Source: Rhizobium indicum
GTDB taxonomy: Bacteria > Pseudomonadota > Alphaproteobacteria > Rhizobiales > Rhizobiaceae
Length of the DNA stretch: 64,000 nt
Direction of reading: 5' to 3'
NCBI RefSeq assembly: GCF_005862305.2
Contig: NZ_CP054021.1
Location: 3,133,501-3,197,500, forward strand
The position numbers and the translations under genes were made by a program. Positions 18,158 to 27,117 of this stretch are shown here, piece after piece (within the stretch, counting starts at the first letter, position 1; every line of letters begins with the position of its first letter). The notes below the pieces were generated by a model that saw nothing but the letters and a program-made list of their open reading frames with translations, ran no database searches and was not told the DNA's origin.

Positions 18158-18820
18158 ATGACGACAAGAAAACCCCTCGGGCTGCCATCCCTGAAATGGA
18201 TCGCGATGGCCGCCGTTGCGGGTGTCGTTGCCGGTGCGGCAGCGGTATACGTGAAGGAGACGGGGATTGGCAATGGCGGCGGCGAAACGGCGTCGGCCGA
18301 ATGCAAGCTTGCGAGGGATCGCGTCGCCAGCGTCACGCCGCTGATGAAGGGACAGGTGGCCGCGATGGTCGCCGCCTACGAGCCGCGCAAGCTGACCGCG
18401 GTCTCCTTCAACGGGCCGGATGGCAAGCCGCTGACGCTCGATCATTTCGCCGGCAAGACCGTGCTTCTCAATCTCTGGGCGACATGGTGCGTTCCGTGCC
18501 GCGAGGAGATGCCGGCGCTGAACGCGCTTGAGAAGGAGATGGGCAGCGACAGGTTCCAGGTGGTGCCGGTCAATATCGATAGCGGCGACGACGAGAAGCC
18601 GAAGACCTTCCTTGCGGAGATCGGCGTCGATGCGCTGCAGCTCTATCGCGACAATACGATTTCGGTGTTCAACAATCTGAAGAAAGAGGGCCTCGCCATG
18701 GGGCTGCCGGTGACGCTGTTGATCGATGACAAGGGATGCCTGATTTCAGCAATGAACGGGCCGGCTGCCTGGGACAGCGAGGATGCCAAGGCGCTGATCA
18801 AGGGCGCGATCGGGTCGTAG
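18158..18820 (+). CDS. tlpA: Thiol:disulfide interchange protein TlpA
   Basis: 220 residues from the ATG at 18158, with AGGAG seven bases upstream. An N-terminal membrane anchor (about residues 13-31) is followed by a periplasmic thioredoxin fold with the active site [15 protein letters not shown] (C111, C114), preceded by [11 protein letters not shown], and a cis-Pro segment GLPVTLLID. TlpA in rhizobia is a reductant for copper delivery to the CuA centre of cytochrome aa3 oxidase through ScoI and CoxB. The divergent neighbour argH and TlpA are next to each other in several alphaproteobacteria. Confidence 0.93.
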   Translation: MTTRKPLGLPSLKWIAMAAVAGVVAGAAAVYVKETGIGNGGGETASAECKLARDRVASVTPLMKGQVAAMVAAYEPRKLTAVSFNGPDGKPLTLDHFAGKTVLLNLWATWCVPCREEMPALNALEKEMGSDRFQVVPVNIDSGDDEKPKTFLAEIGVDALQLYRDNTISVFNNLKKEGLAMGLPVTLLIDDKGCLISAMNGPAAWDSEDAKALIKGAIGS

Positions 18821-18860
18821 CGCCGCGGGCGCTGATGAGGATGCTTCGAGCAGCAGAAGT

Positions 18861-19742
18861 TTACCGCGTCGGGACCGGCACTTCACCGCGATAGTCATAG
18901 AAGCCGCGGCCGGACTTGCGTCCGAGCCAGCCGGCTTCGACATATTTCACCAGCAGCGGGCAGGGACGATATTTCGAGTCCGCCAGGCCGTCATGCAGCA
19001 CCTGCATGATCGAGAGGCAGGTGTCGAGGCCGATGAAATCGGCAAGCTGCAGCGGTCCCATCGGATGGTTGGCGCCGAGCTTCATCGCCGTATCGATGGC
19101 GTCGACCGTGCCGACGCCCTCATAGAGCGTGTAGATCGCTTCGTTGATCATCGGCAGCAGGATGCGGTTGACGATGAAGGCCGGGAAATCCTCGGCGACG
19201 GTGATGGTCTTTTCCAGCGTGCCGACGAATTGCTTGGCGGCGGAAAAGGTCTTCTCGTCGGTGGCGATGCCGCGCACCAGTTCAACCAGCTTCATCACCG
19301 GCACCGGGTTCATGAAATGTATGCCCATGAAGCGCTCGGGGCGGTCGGTGGCGGCAGCAAGCCGGGTGATGGACAGGGAAGAGGTGTTGGTGGCAAGCAG
19401 TGCTTCCGGCTTCAGGACCGGACAGACCTGGGTATAGATCTTGCGCTTGACCGTTTCATCCTCGGTGGCGGCCTCGATGACGAGGTCGGAGGGGGCGAGA
19501 TCATTGACATCGGACGAGCCTGTGATGAGCGACAAGGTCGACTTGCGCTCCTCTTCGGTCATCTTGCCGTTCGTCACCAGGCGGGCCAGGTTGCCGTTGA
19601 TGGTGGCAAGACCGGATTCGATGCGGTCCTGCGAGAGATCGTAAATGTGAACCCTGTAACCTGCGGCGGCCGAAACATGCGCGATGCCGCAGCCCATCTG
19701 GCCGGCACCGATAATACCAATATTCTTCAACACCGCATTCAT
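18861..19742 (-). CDS. hbdA: 3-hydroxybutyryl-CoA dehydrogenase
   Basis: 293 residues from the ATG at 19742 ([14 protein letters not shown]). The NAD-binding motif is [18 protein letters not shown] (near residues 10-27), and the C-terminal domain carries [20 protein letters not shown] and [15 protein letters not shown] with the catalytic His of the family. It oxidises 3-hydroxyacyl-CoA, mainly C4, to the 3-keto form in short-chain fatty acid or PHB metabolism. It is downstream of etfBA on the same strand; electrons from acyl-CoA dehydrogenases would pass to the same ETF. Confidence 0.93.
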   Translation of the reverse strand: MNAVLKNIGIIGAGQMGCGIAHVSAAAGYRVHIYDLSQDRIESGLATINGNLARLVTNGKMTEEERKSTLSLITGSSDVNDLAPSDLVIEAATEDETVKRKIYTQVCPVLKPEALLATNTSSLSITRLAAATDRPERFMGIHFMNPVPVMKLVELVRGIATDEKTFSAAKQFVGTLEKTITVAEDFPAFIVNRILLPMINEAIYTLYEGVGTVDAIDTAMKLGANHPMGPLQLADFIGLDTCLSIMQVLHDGLADSKYRPCPLLVKYVEAGWLGRKSGRGFYDYRGEVPVPTR

Positions 19743-19890
19743 CTCCAAACCCCCGCACGGCATTCGCCCCCGCGCCGCCGCATTTTTCTAGCAATGCTGC
19801 CGGACGAAGGATCGCCCGGCAGCAGTAGTAGCCCGATAAAAGATAATTTTCCAGTCATTCGCAAGTGCGAAAGAAAAGCATTTGACGCGG

Positions 19891-20820
19891 TCAGAGCGCC
19901 TTTTGCAATTCCGGCAGGGCGTCGAAGAGATCGGCGACCAGTCCGTAGTCGGCGACCTGGAAGATCGGCGCCTCCTCGTCCTTGTTGATGGCGACGATGA
20001 CCTTCGAATCCTTCATGCCGGCCAGATGCTGGATGGCGCCTGAAATGCCGCAGGCAATGTAGAGCTGCGGCGCCACCACCTTGCCGGTCTGGCCGACCTG
20101 CCAGTCGTTCGGCGCATAACCGGCATCGACGGCGGCTCTGGATGCGCCGACGGCAGCACCGAGCTTATCGGCAAGCGGCAGGATGACTTCCCTGAACTTC
20201 TCGGCCGAGCCGAGTGCCCGGCCGCCGGAGATGATGATCTTCGCCGATGTCAGCTCCGGACGGTCGGAGGCCGACACCGCGTCCTTGACGAAGGTCGAAA
20301 GCCCCGGATCGGAAACCGCCGAGATTGCCTCGACGGTCGCCGAACCACCTTCCGGTGCAGAGGCAAAGGAAGCGGTGCGCACGGTGATGACCTTCTTGGC
20401 ATCGGTCGCCTGTACCGTCTGGATGGCATTGCCGGCATAGATCGGCCGCTTGAAGGTATCGGACGAGATCACCTCGATGATCTCGGAGACCTGGGCGACG
20501 TCGAGAAGAGCGGCGACGCGCGGCAGCACATTCTTGCCGACCGAGGTGGCGGCAGACAGGATCGTGTCGTAGCTGCCGGAGAGCGAGACGATCAGGTCGG
20601 CCAGCGGCTCGGCCAGATTGTTGGCCAGCTCGTCGCTTTCGGCCAGCAGCACCTTGGAGACGCCGGCAAGCTTGGCCGCCTGTTCGGCAGCAGCCTTGGC
20701 AGCCTTGCCGGCGACGAGCACATGCACGTCGCCGCCGATCTTGGTGGCAGCCGTCAGCGTCTTGGCGGTCTGATCAGACAGGCTTGCATTGTCGTGGTCA
20801 GCCAGAAGAAGAATAGTCAT
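19891..20820 (-). CDS. etfA: Electron transfer flavoprotein, alpha subunit
   Basis: 309 residues. The N-terminal domain starts [20 protein letters not shown] and includes [22 protein letters not shown]. The C-terminal FAD-binding domain shows [33 protein letters not shown] and the signature [26 protein letters not shown]. With EtfB it accepts electrons from acyl-CoA and related dehydrogenases and passes them to ETF-quinone oxidoreductase. It starts 25 bp after etfB, in the same operon. Confidence 0.96.
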   Translation of the reverse strand: MTILLLADHDNASLSDQTAKTLTAATKIGGDVHVLVAGKAAKAAAEQAAKLAGVSKVLLAESDELANNLAEPLADLIVSLSGSYDTILSAATSVGKNVLPRVAALLDVAQVSEIIEVISSDTFKRPIYAGNAIQTVQATDAKKVITVRTASFASAPEGGSATVEAISAVSDPGLSTFVKDAVSASDRPELTSAKIIISGGRALGSAEKFREVILPLADKLGAAVGASRAAVDAGYAPNDWQVGQTGKVVAPQLYIACGISGAIQHLAGMKDSKVIVAINKDEEAPIFQVADYGLVADLFDALPELQKAL

Positions 20821-20845
20821 GATGATGGCTCCTGTTCCCAGCTGA

Positions 20846-21595
20846 TTACAGCACGCCGGCTTCGTTTTTGAGCTTGTCGATCAATTCGGCGACCGACTTG
20901 ACCTTGACGCCGGCCTTGCGGCCCGATGGCTCCTCGGTCTTCAAGACTTTCAGGCGCGGCGTGGTGGAGATGCCGAAGTCGCTTGGCGTCTTCTTGTCGA
21001 GCGGCTTCTTCTTCGCCTTCATGATATTCGGCAGCGAGGCATAGCGCGGTTCGTTCAAGCGCAGATCGGTGGTGATCACCGCCGGCAGCTTGATCTCGAT
21101 CGTCTGCAGGCCGCCATCGACTTCGCGGGTTACCTGAGCCTTGCCATCACCGATCTCGATCTTCGAGGCGAAGGTCGCTTGGGCAGTTCCGAGCAGTGCT
21201 GCCAGCATCTGGCCGGTCTGGTTGCTGTCGTCATCGATCGCCTGCTTGCCGACGATGATCAGCCCCGGCTGTTCGGCATCGGCGACAGCCTTCAAGATCT
21301 TGGCAACGGTGAGCGGCTCGACTTGATCGTCGGTCTCGACCAGGATCGCCCGGTCGGCGCCCATGGCAAGGGCGGTGCGCAGCGTCTCCTCGGCCTTGTT
21401 AGGACCGATCGAGACGACCACAACTTCCTCGCACTTGCCGGCTTCCTTCAGCCGCAGCGCCTCTTCCACCGAGATCTCGTCGAACGGGTTCATCGACATC
21501 TTCACATTGGCAAGCTCGACACCCGTGCCGTCCGGCTTCACCCGGATCTTCACGTTGTAGTCGACAACCCGTTTGACTGGCACGAGTATCTTCAT
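20846..21595 (-). CDS. etfB: Electron transfer flavoprotein, beta subunit
   Basis: 249 residues. Typical segments are [54 protein letters not shown] and the ETF-beta signature region [20 protein letters not shown]. It binds AMP structurally and forms the electron-transferring heterodimer with EtfA. First gene of the etfB-etfA(-hbdA) run. The gap to the rhomboid gene contains a tandem-ACGT palindrome that may be its operator. Confidence 0.96.
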   Translation of the reverse strand: MKILVPVKRVVDYNVKIRVKPDGTGVELANVKMSMNPFDEISVEEALRLKEAGKCEEVVVVSIGPNKAEETLRTALAMGADRAILVETDDQVEPLTVAKILKAVADAEQPGLIIVGKQAIDDDSNQTGQMLAALLGTAQATFASKIEIGDGKAQVTREVDGGLQTIEIKLPAVITTDLRLNEPRYASLPNIMKAKKKPLDKKTPSDFGISTTPRLKVLKTEEPSGRKAGVKVKSVAELIDKLKNEAGVL

Positions 21596-21753
21596 GTGGT
21601 CCTTCCTTCAGGAGAAACTGGCTTCGGAGACTTTTTTAGAAAATGCGCGTTCGGACGCCGCTCCGATTGTCGAATGGCGACATGGATACGCGTTTTTCCT
21701 CCAAATTCAACGCTTGCATGACGCCGGCAGGCGATTTGCCTCGGCAATATATG

Positions 21754-21771
21754 GACGTTTACGTTCACGTC
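21754..21771. promoter_or_regulatory. Tandem-ACGT palindromic operator candidate upstream of etfB
   Basis: An 18-bp near-palindrome, GACGTTTACGTTCACGTC, with ACGT repeated at exactly 6-bp steps; 14 of 18 positions are symmetric. It resembles the MerR-family LiuR pattern known for proteobacterial branched-chain amino acid and fatty acid catabolic genes, including etf operons. It lies about 160 bp before the etfB start and just beyond the rhomboid stop codon. Confidence 0.45.
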
Positions 21772-21781
21772 AATATCGTCG

Positions 21782-22567
21782 TTAGCGGCGGCCCCAGGGA
21801 AATCGCTGCGCCGTCCGCCCGTCCGTGCCGGCTGCGATGGCCGGGCCGGCGCCCGGGTCGTTCCTCACGGCGCGGGGCGTGACGATCTGCCGGTCGAAGA
21901 GCGGCACACCAGGCCGGCGCAACAGCAGGATCAGTAAAGCGCCGGCAAGGATGCCGCCAACATGCGCGCCCCAGGAAACGTCGCCGTCAGGTGCAATCGC
22001 CAGCATGAAGAACTGCTGCCCGATCCACAAAAGCAGCGGCACGAAGGCCGGCAAGGGCAACGGCACACGGAAAAACACCAGCACCCAGACCCTGACGCGC
22101 GGATGAAGCATGACATAGGCGGCAACGACGCCGGAGACCGCCCCCGATGCGCCGACCAGCGGCGCTTCCGAGGTCATGGTCAGCAGGCCGTGGCAGAGCG
22201 CGCCGGCGGCCGCGCAAACGAGATAGAAGATCAGGAAGCGCAGATGCCCCATCGCATCCTCGACATTGTCGCCAAAGACCCAGAGGAAGATCATGTTGCC
22301 GGCCAAATGCCAAAACCCGGTATGGACGAAGGCGTAGGTGAGGTAGGTCAGCGGTTCCGGCACGATTTCGAGCCCCTGCGCTAGCATCGCATGGCCGAAG
22401 GCAATCGCCGGGATGTAGCCGAGCCCGACAGTCGTCGCCTGGGCTGCCTGTTCGCTCTCCAGGCTGGTCAAAAGCCAGACCGCGATATTCAGCGCGATCA
22501 GTGCGAGCGTCACCCACTGAACCTTGATATGTTTCAGCGTATTGGCATCGTGAAGTGGTATGAACAT
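21782..22567 (-). CDS. Rhomboid family intramembrane serine protease
   Basis: 261 residues with about six membrane segments. The catalytic serine is S141 in LVGASGAVSGVVAAY, the catalytic His is H202 in WGAHVGGILAGA and the conserved HxxxN is H87-N91 in FWHLAGNMIFLW, so the protease should be active. The C-terminal tail (about residues 219-261) is cytoplasmic, basic and Pro/Gly-rich. The substrates are unknown. It lies between the adenosyltransferase and etfBA, all on the minus strand. Confidence 0.92.
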   Translation of the reverse strand: MFIPLHDANTLKHIKVQWVTLALIALNIAVWLLTSLESEQAAQATTVGLGYIPAIAFGHAMLAQGLEIVPEPLTYLTYAFVHTGFWHLAGNMIFLWVFGDNVEDAMGHLRFLIFYLVCAAAGALCHGLLTMTSEAPLVGASGAVSGVVAAYVMLHPRVRVWVLVFFRVPLPLPAFVPLLLWIGQQFFMLAIAPDGDVSWGAHVGGILAGALLILLLRRPGVPLFDRQIVTPRAVRNDPGAGPAIAAGTDGRTAQRFPWGRR

Positions 22568-22600
22568 AAAGGCCCCCCGGCGATCGTGAACGCGGCAAGC

Positions 22601-23179
22601 CTATCTGTTTTTTCCCGGAACCCAAAGTACATCCGCATGGCCCTGGTCATTTGCATGACGCGCGGCGACGAAGAGGAAATCGGAGAGCCGGTTGACATAT
22701 TTCATCGCCGGCTCGCCGACGATTTCGCCGTCGGTGCGGGCAAGCGCCACCATCAAACGCTCGGCTCGGCGCGCAATCGTGCGGGCAAGATGCAGATGGG
22801 CGGCGGCCGGACTGCCGCCTGGCAGGATGAAGGATTTCAGCGGCTCCAGGCCGGCGTTCAACTGGTCGATATCACGCTCGACGCGGTCGACCTGCGTCTC
22901 GATGATCCGCAGGGGCTCGTAGGCCGGCGGCTCACCAGTGTCGGGGGTAGCGAGATCGGCGCCGAGATCGAAGAGATCGTTCTGGATCGACATCAGCATG
23001 GCGTCGAGTTCGGGCAAGCCTGATGTGTGCAGCCGCGCCAGGCCGATCGCGGAATTGGCCTCGTCGATCGTACCGTAGGCCTCGACGCGCAGATCGTCTT
23101 TGAGCCGGCGCGGGCCGGACACCAGCCCGGTCGTGCCGTCATCGCCTGTTTTCGTGTAGATCTTGTTGAGTTTTACCAT
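22601..23179 (-). CDS. Cob(I)alamin adenosyltransferase, PduO type
   Basis: 192 residues, the usual length for PduO-type ATP:cob(I)alamin adenosyltransferase. The N-terminal ATP-binding motif is TKTGDDGTTGLVSGPRRLKD, followed by EAYGTIDEANSAIGLAR, RTIARRAERLMVAL and YVNRLSDFLFVAAR. It transfers the adenosyl group of ATP to corrinoid to make adenosylcobalamin, the cofactor of methylmalonyl-CoA mutase and other enzymes. No B12 riboswitch is visible upstream; that gap holds an inverted-repeat element instead. Confidence 0.92.
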   Translation of the reverse strand: MVKLNKIYTKTGDDGTTGLVSGPRRLKDDLRVEAYGTIDEANSAIGLARLHTSGLPELDAMLMSIQNDLFDLGADLATPDTGEPPAYEPLRIIETQVDRVERDIDQLNAGLEPLKSFILPGGSPAAAHLHLARTIARRAERLMVALARTDGEIVGEPAMKYVNRLSDFLFVAARHANDQGHADVLWVPGKNR

Positions 23180-23219
23180 GCCGCACCGCCGGTCGGGAGG
23201 GCGGCCACGTTACTCCACC

Positions 23220-23362
23220 CTCCCTCATTCCTGTGCTCATCACAGGAATCCAGTGCGCCCAAGTCTTTGGGCGCAGGAAACTCTTTTGAACGTTGCATTT
23301 GGTTATTCACCGCGTAGACGCGCGATGGCTGGATTCCTGTGACAAGCACAGGAATGAGGGAG
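23220..23362. repeat. 143-bp element with 34-bp terminal inverted repeats
   Basis: The left arm (23220-23253) and the right arm (23329-23362) are inverted copies with 2 mismatches in 34. Each arm is itself a hairpin (ATTCCTGTG / CACAGGAAT), and a third hairpin GCGCCCAA-GTCT-TTGGGCGC sits inside (23255-23274). There is no coding potential between the arms. It looks like a MITE-like or structured intergenic repeat lying between the adenosyltransferase and HIG1 genes. Confidence 0.8.
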
Positions 23363-23413
23363 TTCGGGGAGGCGATAGTGCCCATATTTATCCCTCTACC
23401 GTTAGATTAGCCC

Positions 23414-23617
23414 TCACGTCGGACGGCCGCCGCCGGTCAGCCACAGCGTCACCATGATCAGGATGACGGCGATCGCCTGCAACAGCACACGAAGCTGCAT
23501 CAGCTTGTTGGAACGGTTGGGATCGCCGCCCTTCATCATGTTGAAGAGACCGCGGATCAGGACGAGGGCGACGACGCCCATGACGATGATCGCGAGGATA
23601 TAGGTGACCGTGGACAT
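23414..23617 (-). CDS. HIG1 domain (twin transmembrane) protein
   Basis: 67 residues made of two membrane helices (TYILAIIVMGVVALVLIRGL and LLQAIAVILIMVTLWL) joined by a short positively charged loop GGDPNRSNKLMQLR. This is the HIG1 hairpin, related to mitochondrial respiratory supercomplex factors Rcf1/Hig1. A role in cytochrome oxidase assembly or stability is plausible from the eukaryotic homologues but unproven here. It lies upstream of the adenosyltransferase and etf genes, a linkage I recall from other Rhizobiales. Confidence 0.85.
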   Translation of the reverse strand: MSTVTYILAIIVMGVVALVLIRGLFNMMKGGDPNRSNKLMQLRVLLQAIAVILIMVTLWLTGGGRPT

Positions 23618-23635
23618 GGCGTTCAGCTTTCTCAG

Positions 23636-24469
23636 TCAGTCCGTCCAGCGCATCAGGCGGTAGAAGAGGTCTGCCGGAAGCAGCCGCTTCAGGAACATGC
23701 CCTGCTTAGCCGGAGTCGTTACAGGATAATGTGGCCTCGGATTTTTCGAGTTCAATGCGTGTTTCAACACGGAATAGACCGCTTCCGGGCCGAGTTTATG
23801 GCGGTTGACCGGCCCCGATCCGTCGAGTCTCGCCAGTTGTCTGATGTAATCGACCGCGTGCGGCGAATTCTCGAGATCGATATGTTCCTTGATCTTTGCG
23901 AGCGCATTGGCGGTGAACCGCGTGGCGATCGGTCCCGGCTCGATCAGACTGACATGGATGCCGCTGCCCTGCAGCTCCATGCGGAGCGTAATGCTGAGGC
24001 CTTCCAGCGCGAACTTGGACGCGGTGTAGGCGCCGCGATAGCGATAGGGGACGACGCCGAGGATCGACGAGCATTGCACGATCCGCCCTTGGCCACGCTT
24101 GCGCATCGGCGGAATGACCTGCCGCGTCAGTTCATGCCAGCCGAAGAAATTCGCCTCGAACTGCGCGCGCAGCGTTGCCGTCGACAGATCCTCGACGGCG
24201 CCCGGCTGGCCATAGGCGCCGTTATTGAAGAGGGCGTCGATGCGACCGCCGCTGCGTTCCAGAACCGCGCCGACCAGGTCGGAAATCGTCTCGGTCCTGG
24301 CATAGTCCATCAGGAAGGCTTCGATGCCTTCTGCTTCCAGCCCCGAAAGATCGTCCGGCTTGCGCACCGTCGCGAAGACACGCCAACCATCGGCTTTCAG
24401 CGCCCGCGCGCAATGAGCGCCGATACCGGACGAACATCCGGTCACGACGATGGTGCGCTCTCCCGCCAT
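23636..24469 (-). CDS. Short-chain dehydrogenase/reductase
   Basis: 277 residues from the ATG at 24469 (MAGERTIVVTGCSSGIG). It is a classical SDR: the TGCSSGIG cofactor loop, NNGAYGQPG (a variant of NNAG), the active-site Ser in VQCSSILG and Y-x3-K in AYTASKFALEGLS. The C-terminus (PHYPVTTPAKQGMFLKRLLP) resembles retinol/17-beta-HSD-like SDRs annotated as generic oxidoreductases. The substrate is unknown. It is divergent from the BrkB-like gene with 76 bp between starts. Confidence 0.88.
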   Translation of the reverse strand: MAGERTIVVTGCSSGIGAHCARALKADGWRVFATVRKPDDLSGLEAEGIEAFLMDYARTETISDLVGAVLERSGGRIDALFNNGAYGQPGAVEDLSTATLRAQFEANFFGWHELTRQVIPPMRKRGQGRIVQCSSILGVVPYRYRGAYTASKFALEGLSITLRMELQGSGIHVSLIEPGPIATRFTANALAKIKEHIDLENSPHAVDYIRQLARLDGSGPVNRHKLGPEAVYSVLKHALNSKNPRPHYPVTTPAKQGMFLKRLLPADLFYRLMRWTD

Positions 24470-24545
24470 GGAATGATTCCTGTACAAAATGGGACTCGTT
24501 TCCCATATTCGGCCAGAGGATACAATCTGGAAAGCCGGAGACGGA

Positions 24546-25469
24546 ATGCCCAAGGTGCTGCGCACGATCTACGACGTGGTCTATGACGCGATCTGTCACA
24601 TGGTCGAGGACGACGGCTTCGCCATGGCAAGCCATGTGGCGCTGTCGAGCCTGCTTGCGGTTTTCCCCTTCCTGATCTTCGGTACGGCGCTTGCAAGCTT
24701 CCTCGGCGCCGATCAATTTTCCTCGACCGCCATCCACCTGATCTTCGACACCTGGCCCGAGGCGATCGCCAAACCGCTCGCCGACCAGGTGCTGCAGGTG
24801 CTGACCATTCCGCGCGGCGGGCTGCTGACGATCTCGGTGCTGGCGGCCGCATATTTCGCTTCGAACGGTGTCGAGGCGCTGCGCATTTCGCTCAATCGCG
24901 CCTATCGGGTGCAGGAAACGCGGGCCTGGTATTTCACCCGTCTCGCCAGTCTGGGCTACGTGTTGATCGCGGTCATCATCTTCACGGCGATCAGCATTCT
25001 GCTGGTCGCCCTGCCGCTGGCGCTCGATTATTCGAGGAAATGGTTTCCGCTGTTTGCCGATACGCTCGACATCGTCTTCAGCTGGCGCATCTACGGCACG
25101 CTGGTGGTTCTGACCGTCGGACTGCTGGTCATGCATCTCTGGCTGCCGGCCGGCAAGCGGCGGGTCTTCGACGTCATTCCCGGGGTGCTGCTGACCCTGC
25201 TTCTCTGGCTCGCCGGCGCGCTGATCTTTGCCTATTATCTCGCGACCTTCGCCAATTATACGGCAACCTATGCCGGCCTCGCCTCTGTCATGATCGTGCT
25301 GATCTTCCTCTATATGGTCGGCGTCATCTTCATCATCGGCGCGGAGATCAATGCAGCGCTGATCAAGTTCCGCGTCTTCCGGATGTTTTCGCACACGCTG
25401 TCGATCGTCGGCAGAGAGCGTGTCGAAAGGCAGTCAGAGCCCGACAAGGCGGCGAATATCCGCCCCTGA
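24546..25469 (+). CDS. YihY/virulence factor BrkB family membrane protein
   Basis: 307 residues from the ATG at 24546 (MPKVLRTIYDVVYD), with GGAG five bases upstream. Six or so membrane segments, with family landmarks ASHVALSSLLAVFPFLIF, ASNGVEALRISLNRAYRV, YVLIAVIIFTAISILLVALPLAL and the C-terminal YMVGVIFIIGAEINAAL. BrkB/YihY proteins were once called RNase BN; that assignment has been withdrawn and their role is uncertain. Its 3' end overlaps that of the convergent gluQRS gene by 36 bp. Confidence 0.88.
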   Translation: MPKVLRTIYDVVYDAICHMVEDDGFAMASHVALSSLLAVFPFLIFGTALASFLGADQFSSTAIHLIFDTWPEAIAKPLADQVLQVLTIPRGGLLTISVLAAAYFASNGVEALRISLNRAYRVQETRAWYFTRLASLGYVLIAVIIFTAISILLVALPLALDYSRKWFPLFADTLDIVFSWRIYGTLVVLTVGLLVMHLWLPAGKRRVFDVIPGVLLTLLLWLAGALIFAYYLATFANYTATYAGLASVMIVLIFLYMVGVIFIIGAEINAALIKFRVFRMFSHTLSIVGRERVERQSEPDKAANIRP

Positions 25470-26315
25470 CATGCCCTGGGCGCGCAATTCGCCAAGTCCG
25501 CTGTCGCCTTGGCTTTTCGAAAGCTTGCGGCCATCGGCGCCGAGAATGAGACGGTGATGGTGATAGACCGGCTGCGGCAGGCCGAGCAGTACCTGCAACA
25601 GCCGGTGCACCGATGTCGCGTGGAAGAGGTCGAGCCCGCGCACGACATGGGTGACGCCCTGCAGCGCATCGTCGACGACCACGGAAAGATGATAGCTCGA
25701 CGGCGCATCCGAGCGCGACAGGATGACGTCGCCCCAGACGTCGGGTTCTGCGGCAATCTCGCCTGTCCTGCCGTCGCCGGTTTCCGTCCAGAACAGCAGT
25801 TCGCCGATCAGGTCGAGCGCTTTGCGCATATCGAGCCGCCAGGCATGTTTCTTCCCCGAGGTCAGCATGTCCCGCCATTCGTCTGCCGGACGCTCGCGAT
25901 CACTTGCGGGATAATGCGGAGTGCCGTCGGGATCGCGCGGCCAGGATTCACCCGCCGCCTCGTAGGCGACGACGCGCGCCTTCACCTCGCCGCGCGTCAG
26001 GAAGGCCGGATAGACCAGTCCGCGCTCGATCAGTTCGTGCAACGCTGCCTGATATTCGGGAAAATGTTCCGACTGGCGCCGCACCGGGCTTTCCCAGCTG
26101 ATATCAAGCCATTCGAGATCCCTGAGGATGCCGGCCTCGAACTCGGGCGTGCAGCGCGTCTGGTCGATATCCTCGATGCGCAGCAGTAGGCGCGCTTGTT
26201 CGGCCTCCGCCATGTCGCGGTTCAGAAGGGCCGAGAGGGCATGTCCGAGATGCAACGGTCCGTTGGGGCTCGGCGCAAAACGAAAGACAGGTTTTTGACG
26301 CTCACTCGTGGTCAT
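25434..26315 (-). CDS. gluQRS: Glutamyl-queuosine tRNA(Asp) synthetase
   Basis: 293 residues from the ATG at 26315 (MTTSERQKPVFRFAPSPNG). It is a truncated class I GluRS-like enzyme: the HIGH motif is in PNGPLHLGHALSALL, LLRIEDIDQTRC follows and the KMSKS equivalent is GRKLSKSQGD. There is no anticodon-binding domain. It attaches glutamate to queuosine in tRNA(Asp). In E. coli a zinc site is formed by Cys residues around YWCTCTR; here that stretch reads YPAFLTR, so the zinc ligands appear lost. Only 13 bp separate it from the divergent glycosylase start. Confidence 0.92.
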   Translation of the reverse strand: MTTSERQKPVFRFAPSPNGPLHLGHALSALLNRDMAEAEQARLLLRIEDIDQTRCTPEFEAGILRDLEWLDISWESPVRRQSEHFPEYQAALHELIERGLVYPAFLTRGEVKARVVAYEAAGESWPRDPDGTPHYPASDRERPADEWRDMLTSGKKHAWRLDMRKALDLIGELLFWTETGDGRTGEIAAEPDVWGDVILSRSDAPSSYHLSVVVDDALQGVTHVVRGLDLFHATSVHRLLQVLLGLPQPVYHHHRLILGADGRKLSKSQGDSGLGELRAQGMSGADIRRLVGL

Positions 26316-26328
26316 GCTTTCTTCTGCC

Positions 26329-27006
26329 ATGGATTCGGCTTTTGAACCACTGCGAGGCAATGTGCAGATCATCCGCAACGAAGATGACGTCAGGCAGGGG
26401 CTCGAAGCGCTGCTTCGCCTCGATCCGCGTCTTGCGCCGATCGTCGCGGAGGCCGGGGCCATTCCGCTCAGGTTGCGCGAGCCCGGCTTTGCCGGTCTTG
26501 CCCATATCATCGTCTCGCAGATGGTGTCGCGCGCCAGCGCCGAGGCGATCTGGCGGCGCATGCTGCCGGCGGACGGTTCGCTGACGGCCGAAGGTTACGC
26601 ACTGCTTCACGCCGAGGCGTGGCGCGAATTCGGCCTATCGCGCGCCAAGGCCGAGACGCTGTCGCGGATCGCCGAAGCGGTCGCCTCCGGCCGTCTCGAT
26701 CTCTCCGGGCTCTGCCTGAAGCCGCCGGGCGAGGCGCTTGGCGAACTGACCGCGCTGAAGGGCGTCGGGCCGTGGACGGCAGAGGTCTATCTGATGTTTT
26801 GCGGCGGCCATGCCGATGTTTTCCCGGCCGGCGATGTCGCGTTGCAGAATGCCGTCGGGGCGGCATTCGGTCTGGCCGCACGGCCGCAGGCGAAGGCGCT
26901 TGCTGAGCTTGCGGCAGTCTGGTCGCCGTGGCGCTCGGTGGCGGCACGGCTTTTCTGGGCCTACTACGCCACGAGGATGCGCCGTGACATGGTGCCGATC
27001 GGCTGA
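26329..27006 (+). CDS. DNA-3-methyladenine glycosylase II (AlkA-like)
   Basis: 225 residues from the ATG at 26329 (MDSAFEPLRGNV); ATG 26314 and GTG 26308 are in-frame alternatives and no ribosome-binding site decides between them. The HhH-GPD fold is clear: the helix-hairpin-helix LTALKGVGPWTAEVYLMF and the catalytic Asp in DVFPAGDVALQNAVG. It excises alkylated bases in base-excision repair. It is shorter than E. coli AlkA, lacking the N-terminal TBP-like domain, as in many small alphaproteobacterial homologues. Confidence 0.88.
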   Translation: MDSAFEPLRGNVQIIRNEDDVRQGLEALLRLDPRLAPIVAEAGAIPLRLREPGFAGLAHIIVSQMVSRASAEAIWRRMLPADGSLTAEGYALLHAEAWREFGLSRAKAETLSRIAEAVASGRLDLSGLCLKPPGEALGELTALKGVGPWTAEVYLMFCGGHADVFPAGDVALQNAVGAAFGLAARPQAKALAELAAVWSPWRSVAARLFWAYYATRMRRDMVPIG

Positions 27007-27117
27007 TCGGCAACACTCTTCAAATTGCCTTTATCCTCTGAATTTATTGGACTTCACAATCCTGTAACAACCGGCCTAATATACAGGTGCAGATGCCGAA
27101 TCGATCAGGAGAGTCCC

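Noticed and set aside
19796..19823. Hairpin GCTGCCGG / CCGGCAGC between etfA and hbdA
   Set aside because: The 8-bp stem has no T-run on the minus strand and could easily be chance in GC-rich DNA, so I did not call a terminator.
23180..23413. Possible cobalamin riboswitch near the adenosyltransferase
   Set aside because: The region is not upstream in the usual leader form: it contains only the 143-bp inverted-repeat element and no B12-box-like conserved core.
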